Origin: Sulfitobacter sp043557345
Lineage (GTDB): Bacteria > Pseudomonadota > Alphaproteobacteria > Rhodobacterales > Rhodobacteraceae
Reading direction: 5' to 3'
Assembly: GCF_043557345.1 (NCBI RefSeq)
Contig: NZ_JBIFFV010000011.1
Location: 1-64,000 of the forward strand
Length of the DNA: 64,000 bases
Positions 24,526-33,149 of this stretch are shown one piece after another; positions within the stretch are counted from its first letter, which is position 1, and each line of letters opens with the position of its first letter. Under the pieces are notes generated by a model that had not been told where the DNA came from, made no database searches, and was given only the letters and a program-made list of their open reading frames with translations. Position numbers and translations under genes: made by a program.

Positions 24526-26855
24526 TGGACCTGTCCCCGCTCGGTTTCGCCATCCACGTCTGTCGTGCGGTGTTTTTCGTATTCGGCGTCGGCGAGTTCA
24601 TCGACCACCTGGCGCAAGGCGTCCGTGTTAGCCGTCGCGGCATCAGATTGCAGGTAGACCTTGGCGACGTAGAGCCGGTCGAGACGGTCCTCGAGAACCT
24701 TGTCCAGCGCATCGGCATCGCCGGATGTGAGGCGGCCCAATTGGCGTTCATCCAGCACCCGCGCGATCTCCTCGCGGAAGGCGCCCCGCTCCGCCTCGGT
24801 CTCGAAGGGCGCGGACAGCTCCCCGGCCCGTTCATGATCCAGAACACGCGCAATCTCGTCTGCGAGGCGGTCGGTACGGTCAGTCTGCGGCGCCGTTTCA
24901 TCGCGGGTGGCTAGACGTTCGTCACGCGTGCCAACCCCAAGCCCCTCGCGCAACTCGTTGTCGCGGCGAACCTGATTGATGGCCTCCGTGTCCCGGATCT
25001 CGACGACGGCGGCATAGGTCGCACCGAGCCCAACGGCGAAGTGGGACGGCATGTCCGGATAGCGCGCGCGCAAGTCATCCGTGACAGCATCTGCAACGGG
25101 CGTACGGATATCGCGCCCGTCCATGATCCGGTCGACTTCGCGGGTGATCGCACTGGCGCGGGCTACATCGGTGATGGTCTCCCGGTAGGGCTCAGACCGG
25201 TCGATCACATCGCCAGGGCGTGCGAGCAGCTCCGCATGTGCCTCGAGATACGCGCGCTGCTCCGCCTCGATCCGGCGCTCTGCCCTTGAGACCACCTCCC
25301 AATCCCGGTCCTCGATCTGCTGCGCTGTCAGGCCGTCGGCGCGCATTTCCTGACGGATTACCCCTTCCATCTCCCGGACTGCGTCCTCGTGATAGTGGAA
25401 CCGCTCGCTGACCGGTTCGGCTTCCACGACACCGTCCCGGCGCAGCACGTTCTCCCGTTCCAAAAGAGTGCCAAGGTTGACATGCACATCGTTGAGAATG
25501 CCGCGCGCCTTTTCCAGATCGGCACGGCGTTCGAGGTTCAGATCGCGCGCCTTGGCCACCTTGGAGAGATCATCGGCGATCCATTGATGCTCAAGCGCTG
25601 CATTTGACGCCCCGGTTTCGATCCGGGCCACCACTTCCGATGTGCTGATCCCAGTGCCCCGCAGTGCTACGTCAATGCGCGATCTCAGGTCCGGCTCGGC
25701 CAAACGCTCAAGCTGGCTGGCGTCGATATTGGCCTCGGAATAGATCCCGCCCTCCGAGGCCGCCTCGGACAGCGTGGATGATCGCAAACCGAGAGGCTGC
25801 ATGTGCTGGACCTGCGTCTGGATCTCGATGAGGCGTTTTTCCAGCGCGGGACGTTCGGCGTCAGACTTCTCGGCGATCATGCCCTGCACCCGTGCGAGCT
25901 TCTCCGCATAGAGGCTTCTCAGGTCCTCGAAACTCTGATCCTCGGCCATGTACACATCTCCTGTTCGATCCACCTGCCCGCCCCGCGCCAGCACCTCGCC
26001 CGCGCGGAAGAGGGCTGCGGCAATATCCTCGCGGGCCTCCCGGGAGGCCTCTGCGGCAAGCGAATGGTAGACGGTCCTGGTGTTGGCGATCTCCGCCAGC
26101 GTCCGGGTCAGGTCCTGCCCCACGCGTTCGCGCTCGCGGGGTGCGCGCCCCTCCTGTTTCGCCGCATAGACCTCGCTGGTGCGGGCGGGGTAATGCACAA
26201 CCCCGCGATCCACCCGGCGCGTGGCCTCCAGGCGCACGCCATACTTTTCCGCCTCCTCGACCATGGCGAGGCGGAAGTCGTCATAGTTGAAGCGGTGGTT
26301 GCGCCCCAGAAAGAAGAACTCGCCTTCTTGTGAGCGGCGGTTCAGCACCAGATGCGCATGGGGGTGATCGCGGTCCTCATGCACCGCGATGATGTAGTCG
26401 AAATGCCCCTCATCGGTCTGGAAGAACCGCTCGGCCACATCCGTTGCGATGTCGCGCACATCCTCGCCCCGCGTACCGATGGGGAAGGACATGAGCATGT
26501 GGGTGGTCTGCCCAAGCTTGGGTTTGAAGCCCGCATCCCACCGTTTGGCAAAGCGCTCGGTCAGATCCTTGATGTCACCCGCCTCGAGCTTCGTCTTGCC
26601 ATCCAGGAACCCGCTACTGTCCACGATATGGGTGGACTTGGTGGTGAGGTAATCGAGCTGGTTTGCGAGCTGTGATTTGGTATGCGTACCCCCGCCCCGG
26701 ATCGCCTTGAAGACCGCTGGCCGATGCCCCGCAGCCGCACGCACAAGCTGGCTCTGCTTGGCCACGTGCAGCCCCTGCATCGAGCCCCGAATCCGGCTCC
26801 AGCCATCCCTGAAGACCTCCCCGGTGACCGCGTCAACCGCATCATTCAGCCGCAT
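24522..26855 (-). CDS. Relaxase / mobilisation nuclease (VirD2-like, MOB-P type)
   Basis: About 777 residues. The N-terminal relaxase domain has a candidate nucleophile Y69 (Q-L-D-Y-L) and the metal-binding three-histidine motif H159-E-D-R-D-H164-P-H-A-H168-L-V-L-N, typical of VirD2/TraI-type enzymes. The rest is a long helical, charged region without a recognisable helicase. The ATG at 26855 has a GAGGGAG site and is preferred to a TTG two codons upstream. The gene overlaps the MobC-like gene upstream by 14 bp and the coupling-protein gene downstream by 4 bp, forming a compact mobilisation operon. Confidence 0.9.
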   Translation of the reverse strand: MRLNDAVDAVTGEVFRDGWSRIRGSMQGLHVAKQSQLVRAAAGHRPAVFKAIRGGGTHTKSQLANQLDYLTTKSTHIVDSSGFLDGKTKLEAGDIKDLTERFAKRWDAGFKPKLGQTTHMLMSFPIGTRGEDVRDIATDVAERFFQTDEGHFDYIIAVHEDRDHPHAHLVLNRRSQEGEFFFLGRNHRFNYDDFRLAMVEEAEKYGVRLEATRRVDRGVVHYPARTSEVYAAKQEGRAPRERERVGQDLTRTLAEIANTRTVYHSLAAEASREAREDIAAALFRAGEVLARGGQVDRTGDVYMAEDQSFEDLRSLYAEKLARVQGMIAEKSDAERPALEKRLIEIQTQVQHMQPLGLRSSTLSEAASEGGIYSEANIDASQLERLAEPDLRSRIDVALRGTGISTSEVVARIETGASNAALEHQWIADDLSKVAKARDLNLERRADLEKARGILNDVHVNLGTLLERENVLRRDGVVEAEPVSERFHYHEDAVREMEGVIRQEMRADGLTAQQIEDRDWEVVSRAERRIEAEQRAYLEAHAELLARPGDVIDRSEPYRETITDVARASAITREVDRIMDGRDIRTPVADAVTDDLRARYPDMPSHFAVGLGATYAAVVEIRDTEAINQVRRDNELREGLGVGTRDERLATRDETAPQTDRTDRLADEIARVLDHERAGELSAPFETEAERGAFREEIARVLDERQLGRLTSGDADALDKVLEDRLDRLYVAKVYLQSDAATANTDALRQVVDELADAEYEKHRTTDVDGETERGQVH

Positions 26856-27435
26856 GGGCAAACTCCCTCAGCGCGGCCGTGGCCTCGAGCTGCATCGCGT
26901 CCCGACGGCGGCGCAGGAGCAGGTCGATCTCATCCGCGGAATCCAGGATGAACCGGGCCAAGCCCCGCATCTGCGCAAGGCGCATTTCGGAGAACTCGGC
27001 ACGCGTGCCACCATCAGCCCCCTGCCCCTGCAGGTTGGCCCGTGTCATCTGCTTGGCGATCTGCGCGACGCCATTGCCGACCTCGTGAAGCGAGGCGCGG
27101 TAGCGCGCCATCTCGGCCGCCATCTGCGCGTCCGGAACGAACACCCCGCCGGCCGCTTGAATGAGCCGCCGCAGCCCCTCGGCCCGGCTCTCGATCCCGA
27201 CCTTCGCCAACACCTCGTCGAGCGCCTCAAGCTCCGCAGCCGTGACCTTCACACTGACCGCCGAGACCGGGATCGCGGCATCCGTCTGGCGCTCGGCATC
27301 GGCTTTGAGCGTGTACTGAATCGCTCGGACCGACACCCCAAAGCGGTCCGCCAAGGCCGATGTGCTCACACCTTCTGCAGCCTCGCGAACGATCTCCATA
27401 CGGTCCGCACCTGTGAGACGTTTTGAGCGCGACAT
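26842..27435 (-). CDS. MobC-like relaxosome accessory protein
   Basis: A 197-residue protein. The N-terminus is a helix-turn-helix (E-G-V-S-T-S-A-L-A-D-R-F-G-V-S-V-R-A-I-Q-Y). The middle has a MobC-like pattern (V-S-V-K-V-T-A-A-E-L-E-A-L-D...N-G-V-A-Q-I-A-K-Q-M-T-R-A-N). Such proteins bind near oriT and help the relaxase nick. As the first gene of the mobilisation operon, reading away from a gene-free, hairpin-rich stretch, its position points to oriT lying just upstream. The N-terminal HTH may also allow autoregulation. Confidence 0.8.
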   Translation of the reverse strand: MSRSKRLTGADRMEIVREAAEGVSTSALADRFGVSVRAIQYTLKADAERQTDAAIPVSAVSVKVTAAELEALDEVLAKVGIESRAEGLRRLIQAAGGVFVPDAQMAAEMARYRASLHEVGNGVAQIAKQMTRANLQGQGADGGTRAEFSEMRLAQMRGLARFILDSADEIDLLLRRRRDAMQLEATAALREFAHAAE

Positions 27436-27948
27436 GCGAAGAAAGACCCCCTATTTCCTGCCACCTTCCACCAAGGCTGACCCCACCTTACGATATTATA
27501 CTGAACTGTCAATTATATACTTACGTCGCTTTCAGTCTCAGGCAGCCTTGGTGTCCGCTTCCCCCGCGGACCGCAGGAACGCGGGCCTGCCCCCTCGCCA
27601 CCGGGCGACCCACCTGTCCAATAGGCCCCCTTCCCCAGCACCGCCCGCAAGTCTGGCCGAACACCAAGTTTTCGGACGGAACCGCGGGCGCGCGCAAACC
27701 CCACCGACAGGGCGGACAGGCAGGGTCAAGGAGGGCCAGATTTGGCTCCGCCAAATCTCTGCCGCAAAAACCGGGAGGCCATGGCCTGCCTGTTTTTGTG
27801 GATGGCCCCCTTGAGGCTGACTGGCCGGTCTGTCGCGGCCTGATCATTTCGGGGGGAGTGCGTCCGTTGAACGCGCAGCGGCCGACGGCTTCGTGAAGTC
27901 GCCTCGGGCGATCTGACCGCCGGACGCGGCATCCCTGGAACAGGGATC
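27436..27948. other. Gene-free region upstream of the mobilisation operon, candidate oriT
   Basis: This stretch before the relaxase operon holds an A+T-rich segment with CAATTATATACTTACGTCGC at about 27512-27532. That resembles the A-T-T-A-T-A...A-C-G-T-C-G-C core I recall from Ti-plasmid-type oriT sites. Two adjacent inverted repeats follow at 27738-27800. Position and structure fit an origin of transfer; a nick site cannot be assigned. Confidence 0.4.
27738..27800. repeat. Two consecutive inverted repeats in the candidate oriT region
   Basis: The first hairpin is perfect: AGATTTGG (27738-27745), loop CTCCG, CCAAATCT (27751-27758). The second has 18-bp arms (27763-27780 and 27783-27800) with three mismatches around a 2-base centre. 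Such arms commonly flank nic sites or bind relaxosome proteins. Confidence 0.6.
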
Positions 27949-27979
27949 GGGCCGCCCCAAGATCGTCCTGGGGCGGCCC
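27949..27979 (-). terminator. Hairpin after the 68-aa plasmid gene
   Basis: A perfect 11-bp stem (GGGCCGCCCCA / TGGGGCGGCCC) with a 9-nt loop lies 16 bases beyond the stop of the minus-strand gene at 27996. It lacks a T-run, so termination may be partial. Confidence 0.6.
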
Positions 27980-27995
27980 ATCCTCGCCAGAGGAT

Positions 27996-28202
27996 TTAGT
28001 CCTGGGGATCTTTCGCGCTCGGTGGGAACATCACCAGCTCCGAGACCGCGACCGGGAAGTCGAGCTTGAGGCTGAAGAACTCCGAGCCGTCCCCGTTGCG
28101 GGTGTTGCGGAACATGGCGCCCACGCGTTGGAATCGGGTGCGCTCCTGGCCATCGGTATCGGTGAACTTGACGGGAACGGTGGCGACGTAGTGGTTGGTC
28201 AT
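27996..28202 (-). CDS. Small conserved plasmid protein, function unknown
   Basis: A 68-residue protein starting M-T-N-H-Y-V-A-T-V-P-V-K-F-T-D. It is predicted to be soluble and beta-rich, with no cysteines and no membrane segment. An AAGGAG site sits 8 bases before the ATG, and a strong hairpin follows the stop, so this is a real stand-alone gene despite its length. I recall similar small proteins beside relaxase and DUF736 genes on alphaproteobacterial plasmids, but no function is known to me. Confidence 0.7.
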   Translation of the reverse strand: MTNHYVATVPVKFTDTDGQERTRFQRVGAMFRNTRNGDGSEFFSLKLDFPVAVSELVMFPPSAKDPQD

Positions 28203-28741
28203 TTGGGTTACTCCTTATTGCGATGAGGATCACCCAGCACGGGGGCAAGAGGACCGGTCGCAAGCGCAAATGCGGAGGGTCCGCGGCCCCGCCGTGGAAG
28301 CCGTATTTGTGCTGGCCGAAGCGTGAGCTGAGGGCACGAACGGGCCGACCCCGTGCGATCCACATGCATAGCAAAAAGGAGGGACCCGATTGACCTGTGC
28401 CATCACGCAGTCGCCACCATCCGCGTCCACGTCCTGCCGAACCTGGCCGGGGTGCTGATGACGCCCGCCCGCGTGGATGCGATGTTCCGCGACACCACCC
28501 GAGGGTCGAGCAGGGCTTCAGCCTCAAGTGCGACGTCTCGACCCCTCGCGTCTTGCGCTGCTGACGATGTGCTAGGTGCGCACCATCCCCAGCCCGTACC
28601 GATGCGGATGGGCCGAACTCTGACGGGCTGGGTAGAGGGATGACGGTGCTGGACGCCGTGAGATGCAGATCAAGTGTGACCGATCGCACGCGCCATGAGA
28701 TTTGACGAAAGGACCGCCCGAAGGCGACCCGGTTATGGCCA
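28203..28741. other. Gene-free stretch
   Basis: About 540 bp with only shadow-like open frames, none with a ribosome binding site or recognisable product. The left end should hold the promoter of the 68-aa gene. Confidence 0.35.
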
Positions 28742-29791
28742 TCACGCGCCCAAGCTGTCGAGCATCCCCCTGGTATCAGGCATTCGCTTCAGCGAGTTGC
28801 CGATGTGTTCCCGCCAGCGCGGCCCAACCTCCATTGCGGTGGCATAGGCCCGAGCCAGATCATCGGGCCGGTCCTCGGCCATCGCTTCGATAAGGAAAGC
28901 CGCCTGCTCGCGGTCCTTCGCGGATTTCAGGCTCCCTGCCCCATCGCGGCGCCGGTCGGCAATGATCAGTTTGTGGACTGCATAACGCTCCGGGCGGGGC
29001 ACCTGCACCAGAACGCCGGATCTATAGATCGCCGCCGCGTGGATCGGCTCAGCGATCAGGAAGTTGAGATAGTTCAATCCTTGGGCGTTCACGCCCAATG
29101 CTGGCAGATCACGGATGGTCTCATCCCCGAACGCCGGTGTCAGGAACTCGACCAGTTGGCCGCTGCCACCCTGGGCCCATCGCCATGTCCGACCTTGGTC
29201 AAGAGCTGGCAGAGGATCGAATTTGAGCGCTGAGAACGTCTCGGCAAGACCCGGGTCGACCTGATCCTGCAACGCAACGCTGAGCTTCTCGAACTGCGCG
29301 ATGTCGATGTCGCCAGTATTGGCCATACCGCCAATTGGCAGACGGATACCAAGCTCGCCTTCATAGAGGCGAAATGCATTGGTTCCGACGATGGTGCCAC
29401 CCAAACGGAAGGTCCCGGCTGCGGCCATGGCCGACAGGATGGAACCGGTCGCCCGGTCGATGGGCGTCATGCCTTCCGCACGCAAGAGCCGAACAAGCCG
29501 CGACCGTTCCGCCTGCCGATCCTTGGCCGTTGCGCGCAGCTCTTCGATCCGGTCGATGCGCGCGCGCGTCCCGTCGCTGTCTTCGCCGATATAGATGAAC
29601 CGCATCTCCGTCCCGACACGGCGCGCGGCATACCAATAGGCCTTATCCCCACGCTCCTTGAGCGTGGGCTTGCCTTCGACACCGGACAAGGCGTCGTCCT
29701 TCAGAAGACGCACCAGGTCGGTATAGGCGCTCATCGCGATGCTGCTGAGTGGGGTCATGCCTATCATTTCCAAGTTTTGCTTGGCATCCAT
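28742..29791 (-). CDS. Nucleotidyltransferase-fold protein (GSU2403-like)
   Basis: About 349 residues from M-D-A-K-Q-N-L-E. A central G-G-T-I-V-G-T-N-A-F-R-L-Y motif is followed by N-T-G-D-I-D-I-A-Q-F. The paired acidic residues D-I-D after a G-(T/S) turn form the active-site pattern of the polymerase-beta-type nucleotidyltransferase fold, as in the GSU2403 family. It is downstream of, and co-directional with, the DUF2493 gene, 99 bp apart. The target is unknown; family members may act as toxins or modify RNA/proteins, which is inference. Alternative starts at M-I-G-M and M-T-P-L are possible. Confidence 0.7.
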   Translation of the reverse strand: MDAKQNLEMIGMTPLSSIAMSAYTDLVRLLKDDALSGVEGKPTLKERGDKAYWYAARRVGTEMRFIYIGEDSDGTRARIDRIEELRATAKDRQAERSRLVRLLRAEGMTPIDRATGSILSAMAAAGTFRLGGTIVGTNAFRLYEGELGIRLPIGGMANTGDIDIAQFEKLSVALQDQVDPGLAETFSALKFDPLPALDQGRTWRWAQGGSGQLVEFLTPAFGDETIRDLPALGVNAQGLNYLNFLIAEPIHAAAIYRSGVLVQVPRPERYAVHKLIIADRRRDGAGSLKSAKDREQAAFLIEAMAEDRPDDLARAYATAMEVGPRWREHIGNSLKRMPDTRGMLDSLGA

Positions 29792-29890
29792 ATACCTATC
29801 AAAACAGGAAATTGCTAGGCAAAGTGATTTGGAGAACGTCCACACCCATAAGAAACGACGAAAGGGCCGCCCGAAGGCGACCCTCTCTCT

Positions 29891-30820
29891 TCAATCCTGC
29901 GACGCCTTCTTCGCCGGGTCCGCAACCCGCATGACCGTCAGGCCTTTCGCTTCCGCCTTCTGCCCGAGGTTCAGCGCGACCCCGTTGCCGCCGAAGAGCA
30001 CAACCCCCGTCGCCGCGAACTTGTCGTCCAGCATCTCGTCGTTGCACTTGAACGGTGCCGCCCGCCCATGCGCGGACCAGCGCGGATCGAAACGCGCTTG
30101 TGCGACACCCCGTGCGCGAGCCCACCGAGCCGCGATCATCTCCGCCCCGTGCTTGCCACCCTTGTGGCAGAGGAAGATCTCCTGATTGCGGTTCTGCCTT
30201 ATCCGCTCCCGAACCTTGTCGAGCGTGTTGAAGATCACATCAACATCAGTCCAGTCGGTGGCGCCCGAGACGATCAGGGGCACCCCCTCGACTTTCGACT
30301 TTTCAGCGGTTTCGCGGTCATGCTGCTCCAGGAGCTGCCGCGCCTCGAAGACCGCCCCGGTTTCTTGCGCCCGGACGCTTGCGCGCGACCCGGATGCCGG
30401 GATGAAGGCGTGGCCCGTCTCGATCTCGTAGCATTCCGCCGCAGCCTCGCTCATCACCTCGATGCCGCTGACGACCTCGCGCAGCTGCAGAAAGCGCGCC
30501 TGCGCTTCTTCGAGCGCGGTCTCGGCGATCTCCGATCCGTCATGGGATTTTGCCAGCGCGCCGATTTTGTCGGCGGTGCGGTCGATCTCCTTGCCAAGTG
30601 CCACCTTGCGCCGCTGCAGTATCGTCGCCAACCCATGGGCCAGCGGTTCGATTTCTGCCTCGAGCCCGGTCCCACGCAGCGGACCGAGCAGAGCCTCGAA
30701 GCTTTCGCGGATGATGTGGTCGGTCAGGACGTGATCTTCCGGGATCGGCAGCTGTGCGTCCTTCTCGGTCAGTCCGAAAAGTTCGATGGTCTCGTAGGTG
30801 TTTGCGGTGTCGTAAGCCAT
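29891..30820 (-). CDS. DUF2493 (SLOG-like) plasmid protein
   Basis: About 309 residues from M-A-Y-D-T-A-N-T-Y-E. The N-terminal 150 residues are helical and charged. The C-terminal part has I-V-S-G-A-T-D-W-T-D, C-H-K-G-G-K-H-G-A-E-M-I-A-A-R-W-A and G-G-N-G-V-A-L-N, the pattern of DUF2493, a member of the SLOG nucleotide-binding superfamily. These genes are frequent on alphaproteobacterial plasmids beside DUF736 and antirestriction genes. SLOG proteins sense or process nucleotide ligands; a role here is not demonstrated. The ATG at 30820 has a GGAG box, unlike the longer upstream frame. Confidence 0.8.
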   Translation of the reverse strand: MAYDTANTYETIELFGLTEKDAQLPIPEDHVLTDHIIRESFEALLGPLRGTGLEAEIEPLAHGLATILQRRKVALGKEIDRTADKIGALAKSHDGSEIAETALEEAQARFLQLREVVSGIEVMSEAAAECYEIETGHAFIPASGSRASVRAQETGAVFEARQLLEQHDRETAEKSKVEGVPLIVSGATDWTDVDVIFNTLDKVRERIRQNRNQEIFLCHKGGKHGAEMIAARWARARGVAQARFDPRWSAHGRAAPFKCNDEMLDDKFAATGVVLFGGNGVALNLGQKAEAKGLTVMRVADPAKKASQD

Positions 30821-31413
30821 GTCTGGTCTCCAGTGTTCTGTTATAGAGCCACCACGTGAGTGTGGGGGCATGGCCGAATGTCTGGTTTCCGAATCTGCCC
30901 GGGTCAGGGACGGCGCAGCCGCCGGCTTGCCGGGCGCAAAAGTTTTCCGCGCGCAGCACCCGACACACGCGCGCGCTCACGCACGGGACCGCCCAACGCC
31001 ACAGACCCCGCCCTCGCCGAAAAGTTTTGCGATCCTTGACGCGGGCTGATTTGGGGGCCATCCGGAGGATATGCTTCCACACTCATGTGTGTGTGTTTTG
31101 ACGGTAGGTTTGCCCGACACGAGCAGGCAAACGGCCCGACCGGACGCGGGAGACGGATGCAGCGGCGGGATCGTTTTGCCCCGCAAAACAGACCAGAGCG
31201 CAATCCGGCGGAGCGGCCGGGGAGGGACGTGCTCGTGAGGCGGGCAAACCGGGATGCCGGGTGCGACGCCGCGGTGAGGCCGCATGGCCGAATGCGCGAC
31301 GGACCGAAGGGCCGTTCTCCCCTGCGACACGCGAAGCCGAGCAGGGGAGGCCGCAAGGCTAAAGCGAAGAAGAGCTTCGCAACAATTTCCTTCCAGCAAG
31401 CCGAATAAACAAG
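30821..31413. other. Gene-free G+C-rich stretch at the edge of the defence island
   Basis: About 590 bp with no credible ORF. It contains a small hairpin GTTTTGC-CCC-GCAAAAC (31173-31189) and a CACAC/TGTGTG inverted repeat near 31080. It marks the junction between the plasmid backbone (DUF2493 side) and the PIN/CBASS cargo. Confidence 0.4.
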
Positions 31414-31899
31414 CTAGTATCTCGCAAGGCGCCTATTGATTTCCCTAATGGGAAGTCTGCATCTCGGGTGATCACGAACCGCCTCGAGGCCCGACTTGAG
31501 GAGGACGGTCGAACAAACCTCGTGACGTTCCATCTCATCGAAGACCCACAGGACGCCGTGCATCGCGATTTCTTGGCGCTCTGCCTCAACCCTGAGCGCT
31601 CCATCGCCGGTAAGGAGAACCCAGCCCCTCTCAGCCGCGAGGCAAAATGCAAAGACATCTGGCGTCGACAGCATAGCTTTCGCCCGCTTCAGCTCAGTCG
31701 CGCGTGTGGTTTCTTCTGGCGTAAGCTCCTCCACTCTCAGTCCCAGATCGATCAGATCAGGGCCCATCCACTCAAGGAGTTCCGCTTCATAAAGAATATC
31801 TGGAACAACGAAATCATAGGGGAGGTCAAAGAGCCTCGCGGTCAGCGAGGCTCTCTCGATGTCGATCAGGACAGAAGTATCAGAAACAAGAACTTGCAC
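31414..31899 (-). CDS. PIN-domain ribonuclease, probable toxin
   Basis: A 161-residue protein with the PIN pattern of spaced acidic residues: D7 (V-S-D-T-S-V-L-I-D), E38/E40, D81 (S-T-P-D-V-F-A) and D99 (L-L-T-G-D-G). PIN proteins are Mg-dependent RNases, mostly toxins of type II toxin-antitoxin pairs. It begins 7 bases after the XRE-ImmA gene and is surely co-transcribed with it. Pairs of an Xre/COG2856 (ImmA) protein with a PIN protein have been predicted as toxin-antitoxin modules. The neighbouring CBASS operon suggests a shared role in defence or island maintenance. Confidence 0.82.
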   Translation of the reverse strand: MQVLVSDTSVLIDIERASLTARLFDLPYDFVVPDILYEAELLEWMGPDLIDLGLRVEELTPEETTRATELKRAKAMLSTPDVFAFCLAAERGWVLLTGDGALRVEAERQEIAMHGVLWVFDEMERHEVCSTVLLKSGLEAVRDHPRCRLPIREINRRLARY

Positions 31900-31906
31900 A
31901 CAGCGA

Positions 31907-32968
31907 CTATGCCATGTGGTCCAAACGTTCTTCCAGTTCTTTTACTCGTATTTCGAGAAGCTCAGCTGCGCGAGACAACCCAATCAACCCCTCGGAGAGG
32001 GCACGAAAACACAACCTTTGAAAACGGTCCGGTTCTTCTCGTTCCCAAGGAATGGAATTCGGCTCCTCGAACGGCTCATCCCGCCAACCTCGTTGCTTAT
32101 AGACCTTAAAGAGGCGCGCAAATGTTGCCTGGTTGATGATCTCCAAATCCTTGCATCGATACGTCAGCGCCTGAATGCTAACGCCAAAACGATCCTTCAG
32201 ACTAATGAGCTCACCAATGCTTATGTCAGTTCTGCGGGCACCAATCTCCTGCCGAAGCACTTCTGCCGGAACGAGGAATGCGCCAGCAAATCGATTTGCG
32301 GCGCGTTCTGAATCGCACCCTTCGGCGACCCTAAGAACCATGTGGCCCAGTTCGTGAGCCAAACTGAAGCGCTTCCGCTCAGACCAGGTCTTCTTCTTGA
32401 TCATGATAACACGTGCGGAGTGATGCTCTTTTCGACGGACTTTGGCCGCAAGGCCATCAATCCGATCAACGTCCAGAGACAACACCTTTATCCCGTGCTC
32501 CTCGAGGAGTTCGGCAAGCATTGGAATCGGGTCATGACCAAGCTGCCAAGATGCACGCATGTTGCGAGCCGCGTCCTCGGCATCACGAACATCGGTCACC
32601 CAGTAGGGCGCTTCATGCGGGGCATCCCATTCCTGACTCGAAAGATTCAGCAAGCTTTCGACAGCCAGGTACTTTTCAACCATATTGAGCGTCTTGGCTT
32701 CGATCGTCGCGATCTCCTTGGCTGACGAACTGGCTGACTTGCGAAACTCAACGCCCTCCAACTCAAGCTCGTCATCGCTCAGCAGGAAATCAACAGAGAC
32801 CTCGAGTGCTCGGGCAAGACTCAGCAGCACGCCCGATCCGGGCATGTCTTCATTGCGCTCGTACTTGCCTATGGCTTGAGCGGACACCTTGTTCTCCATG
32901 GCATCGGAAAGCGCACGGAGCGAAAGGCCAGATGCCGCCCGGGCTCCTTTGAGTCTATTGCCAATCAT
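31907..32968 (-). CDS. XRE-family HTH / ImmA-IrrE metallopeptidase fusion
   Basis: A 353-residue two-domain protein. Residues 1-65 are an XRE HTH (L-S-L-R-A-L-S-D-A-M...S-A-Q-A-I-G-K-Y-E-R-N). Residues about 145-260 form a zinc-peptidase domain with H205-E-L-G-H209 and the distal glutamate in C-D-S-E-R-A-A-N-R-F-A. In ImmA/IrrE families the peptidase cleaves a repressor to relieve repression. Here it may be the antitoxin for the PIN protein and also, because it is divergent from CBASS with a 181-bp shared control region, its regulator. It resembles a fused form of the separate CapH (HTH) and CapP (peptidase) regulators known from other CBASS operons; that link is inference. Confidence 0.85.
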   Translation of the reverse strand: MIGNRLKGARAASGLSLRALSDAMENKVSAQAIGKYERNEDMPGSGVLLSLARALEVSVDFLLSDDELELEGVEFRKSASSSAKEIATIEAKTLNMVEKYLAVESLLNLSSQEWDAPHEAPYWVTDVRDAEDAARNMRASWQLGHDPIPMLAELLEEHGIKVLSLDVDRIDGLAAKVRRKEHHSARVIMIKKKTWSERKRFSLAHELGHMVLRVAEGCDSERAANRFAGAFLVPAEVLRQEIGARRTDISIGELISLKDRFGVSIQALTYRCKDLEIINQATFARLFKVYKQRGWRDEPFEEPNSIPWEREEPDRFQRLCFRALSEGLIGLSRAAELLEIRVKELEERLDHMA

Positions 32969-32987
32969 AACGTCCTCCCAGTGGATG

Positions 32988-33097
32988 GTTTACATTTCAC
33001 CCATATGATTGATATTTTGTAAACTGCAACGCTTGAAAGCGCGGCTTTTTGTCCCCATTTTGTAACACGAGGCCAAAAGGAAGGCAAATTTGTAAAC
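32988..33097. promoter_or_regulatory. Cluster of TGTAAAC boxes in the divergent PIN/CBASS control region
   Basis: GTTTACA (32988-32994), TGTAAAC (33018-33024), TGTAACA (33061-33067) and TGTAAAC (33091-33097) lie between the XRE-ImmA start codon and the CBASS leader ORF. The first two form an inverted pair with 23-bp spacing. They are probable binding sites for the XRE protein or overlap its promoters. Confidence 0.6.
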
Positions 33098-33149
33098 CGC
33101 CCAATCGCCCCAAGAGGCGTTAGACAGGCAACGAAGCGAGGTAGCAGCC

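Noticed and set aside
23050..24657. 535-codon open frame on the plus strand
   Set aside because: It lies entirely opposite the VirD4-type gene, has no ribosome binding site or family character and is an effect of G+C-rich codon usage.
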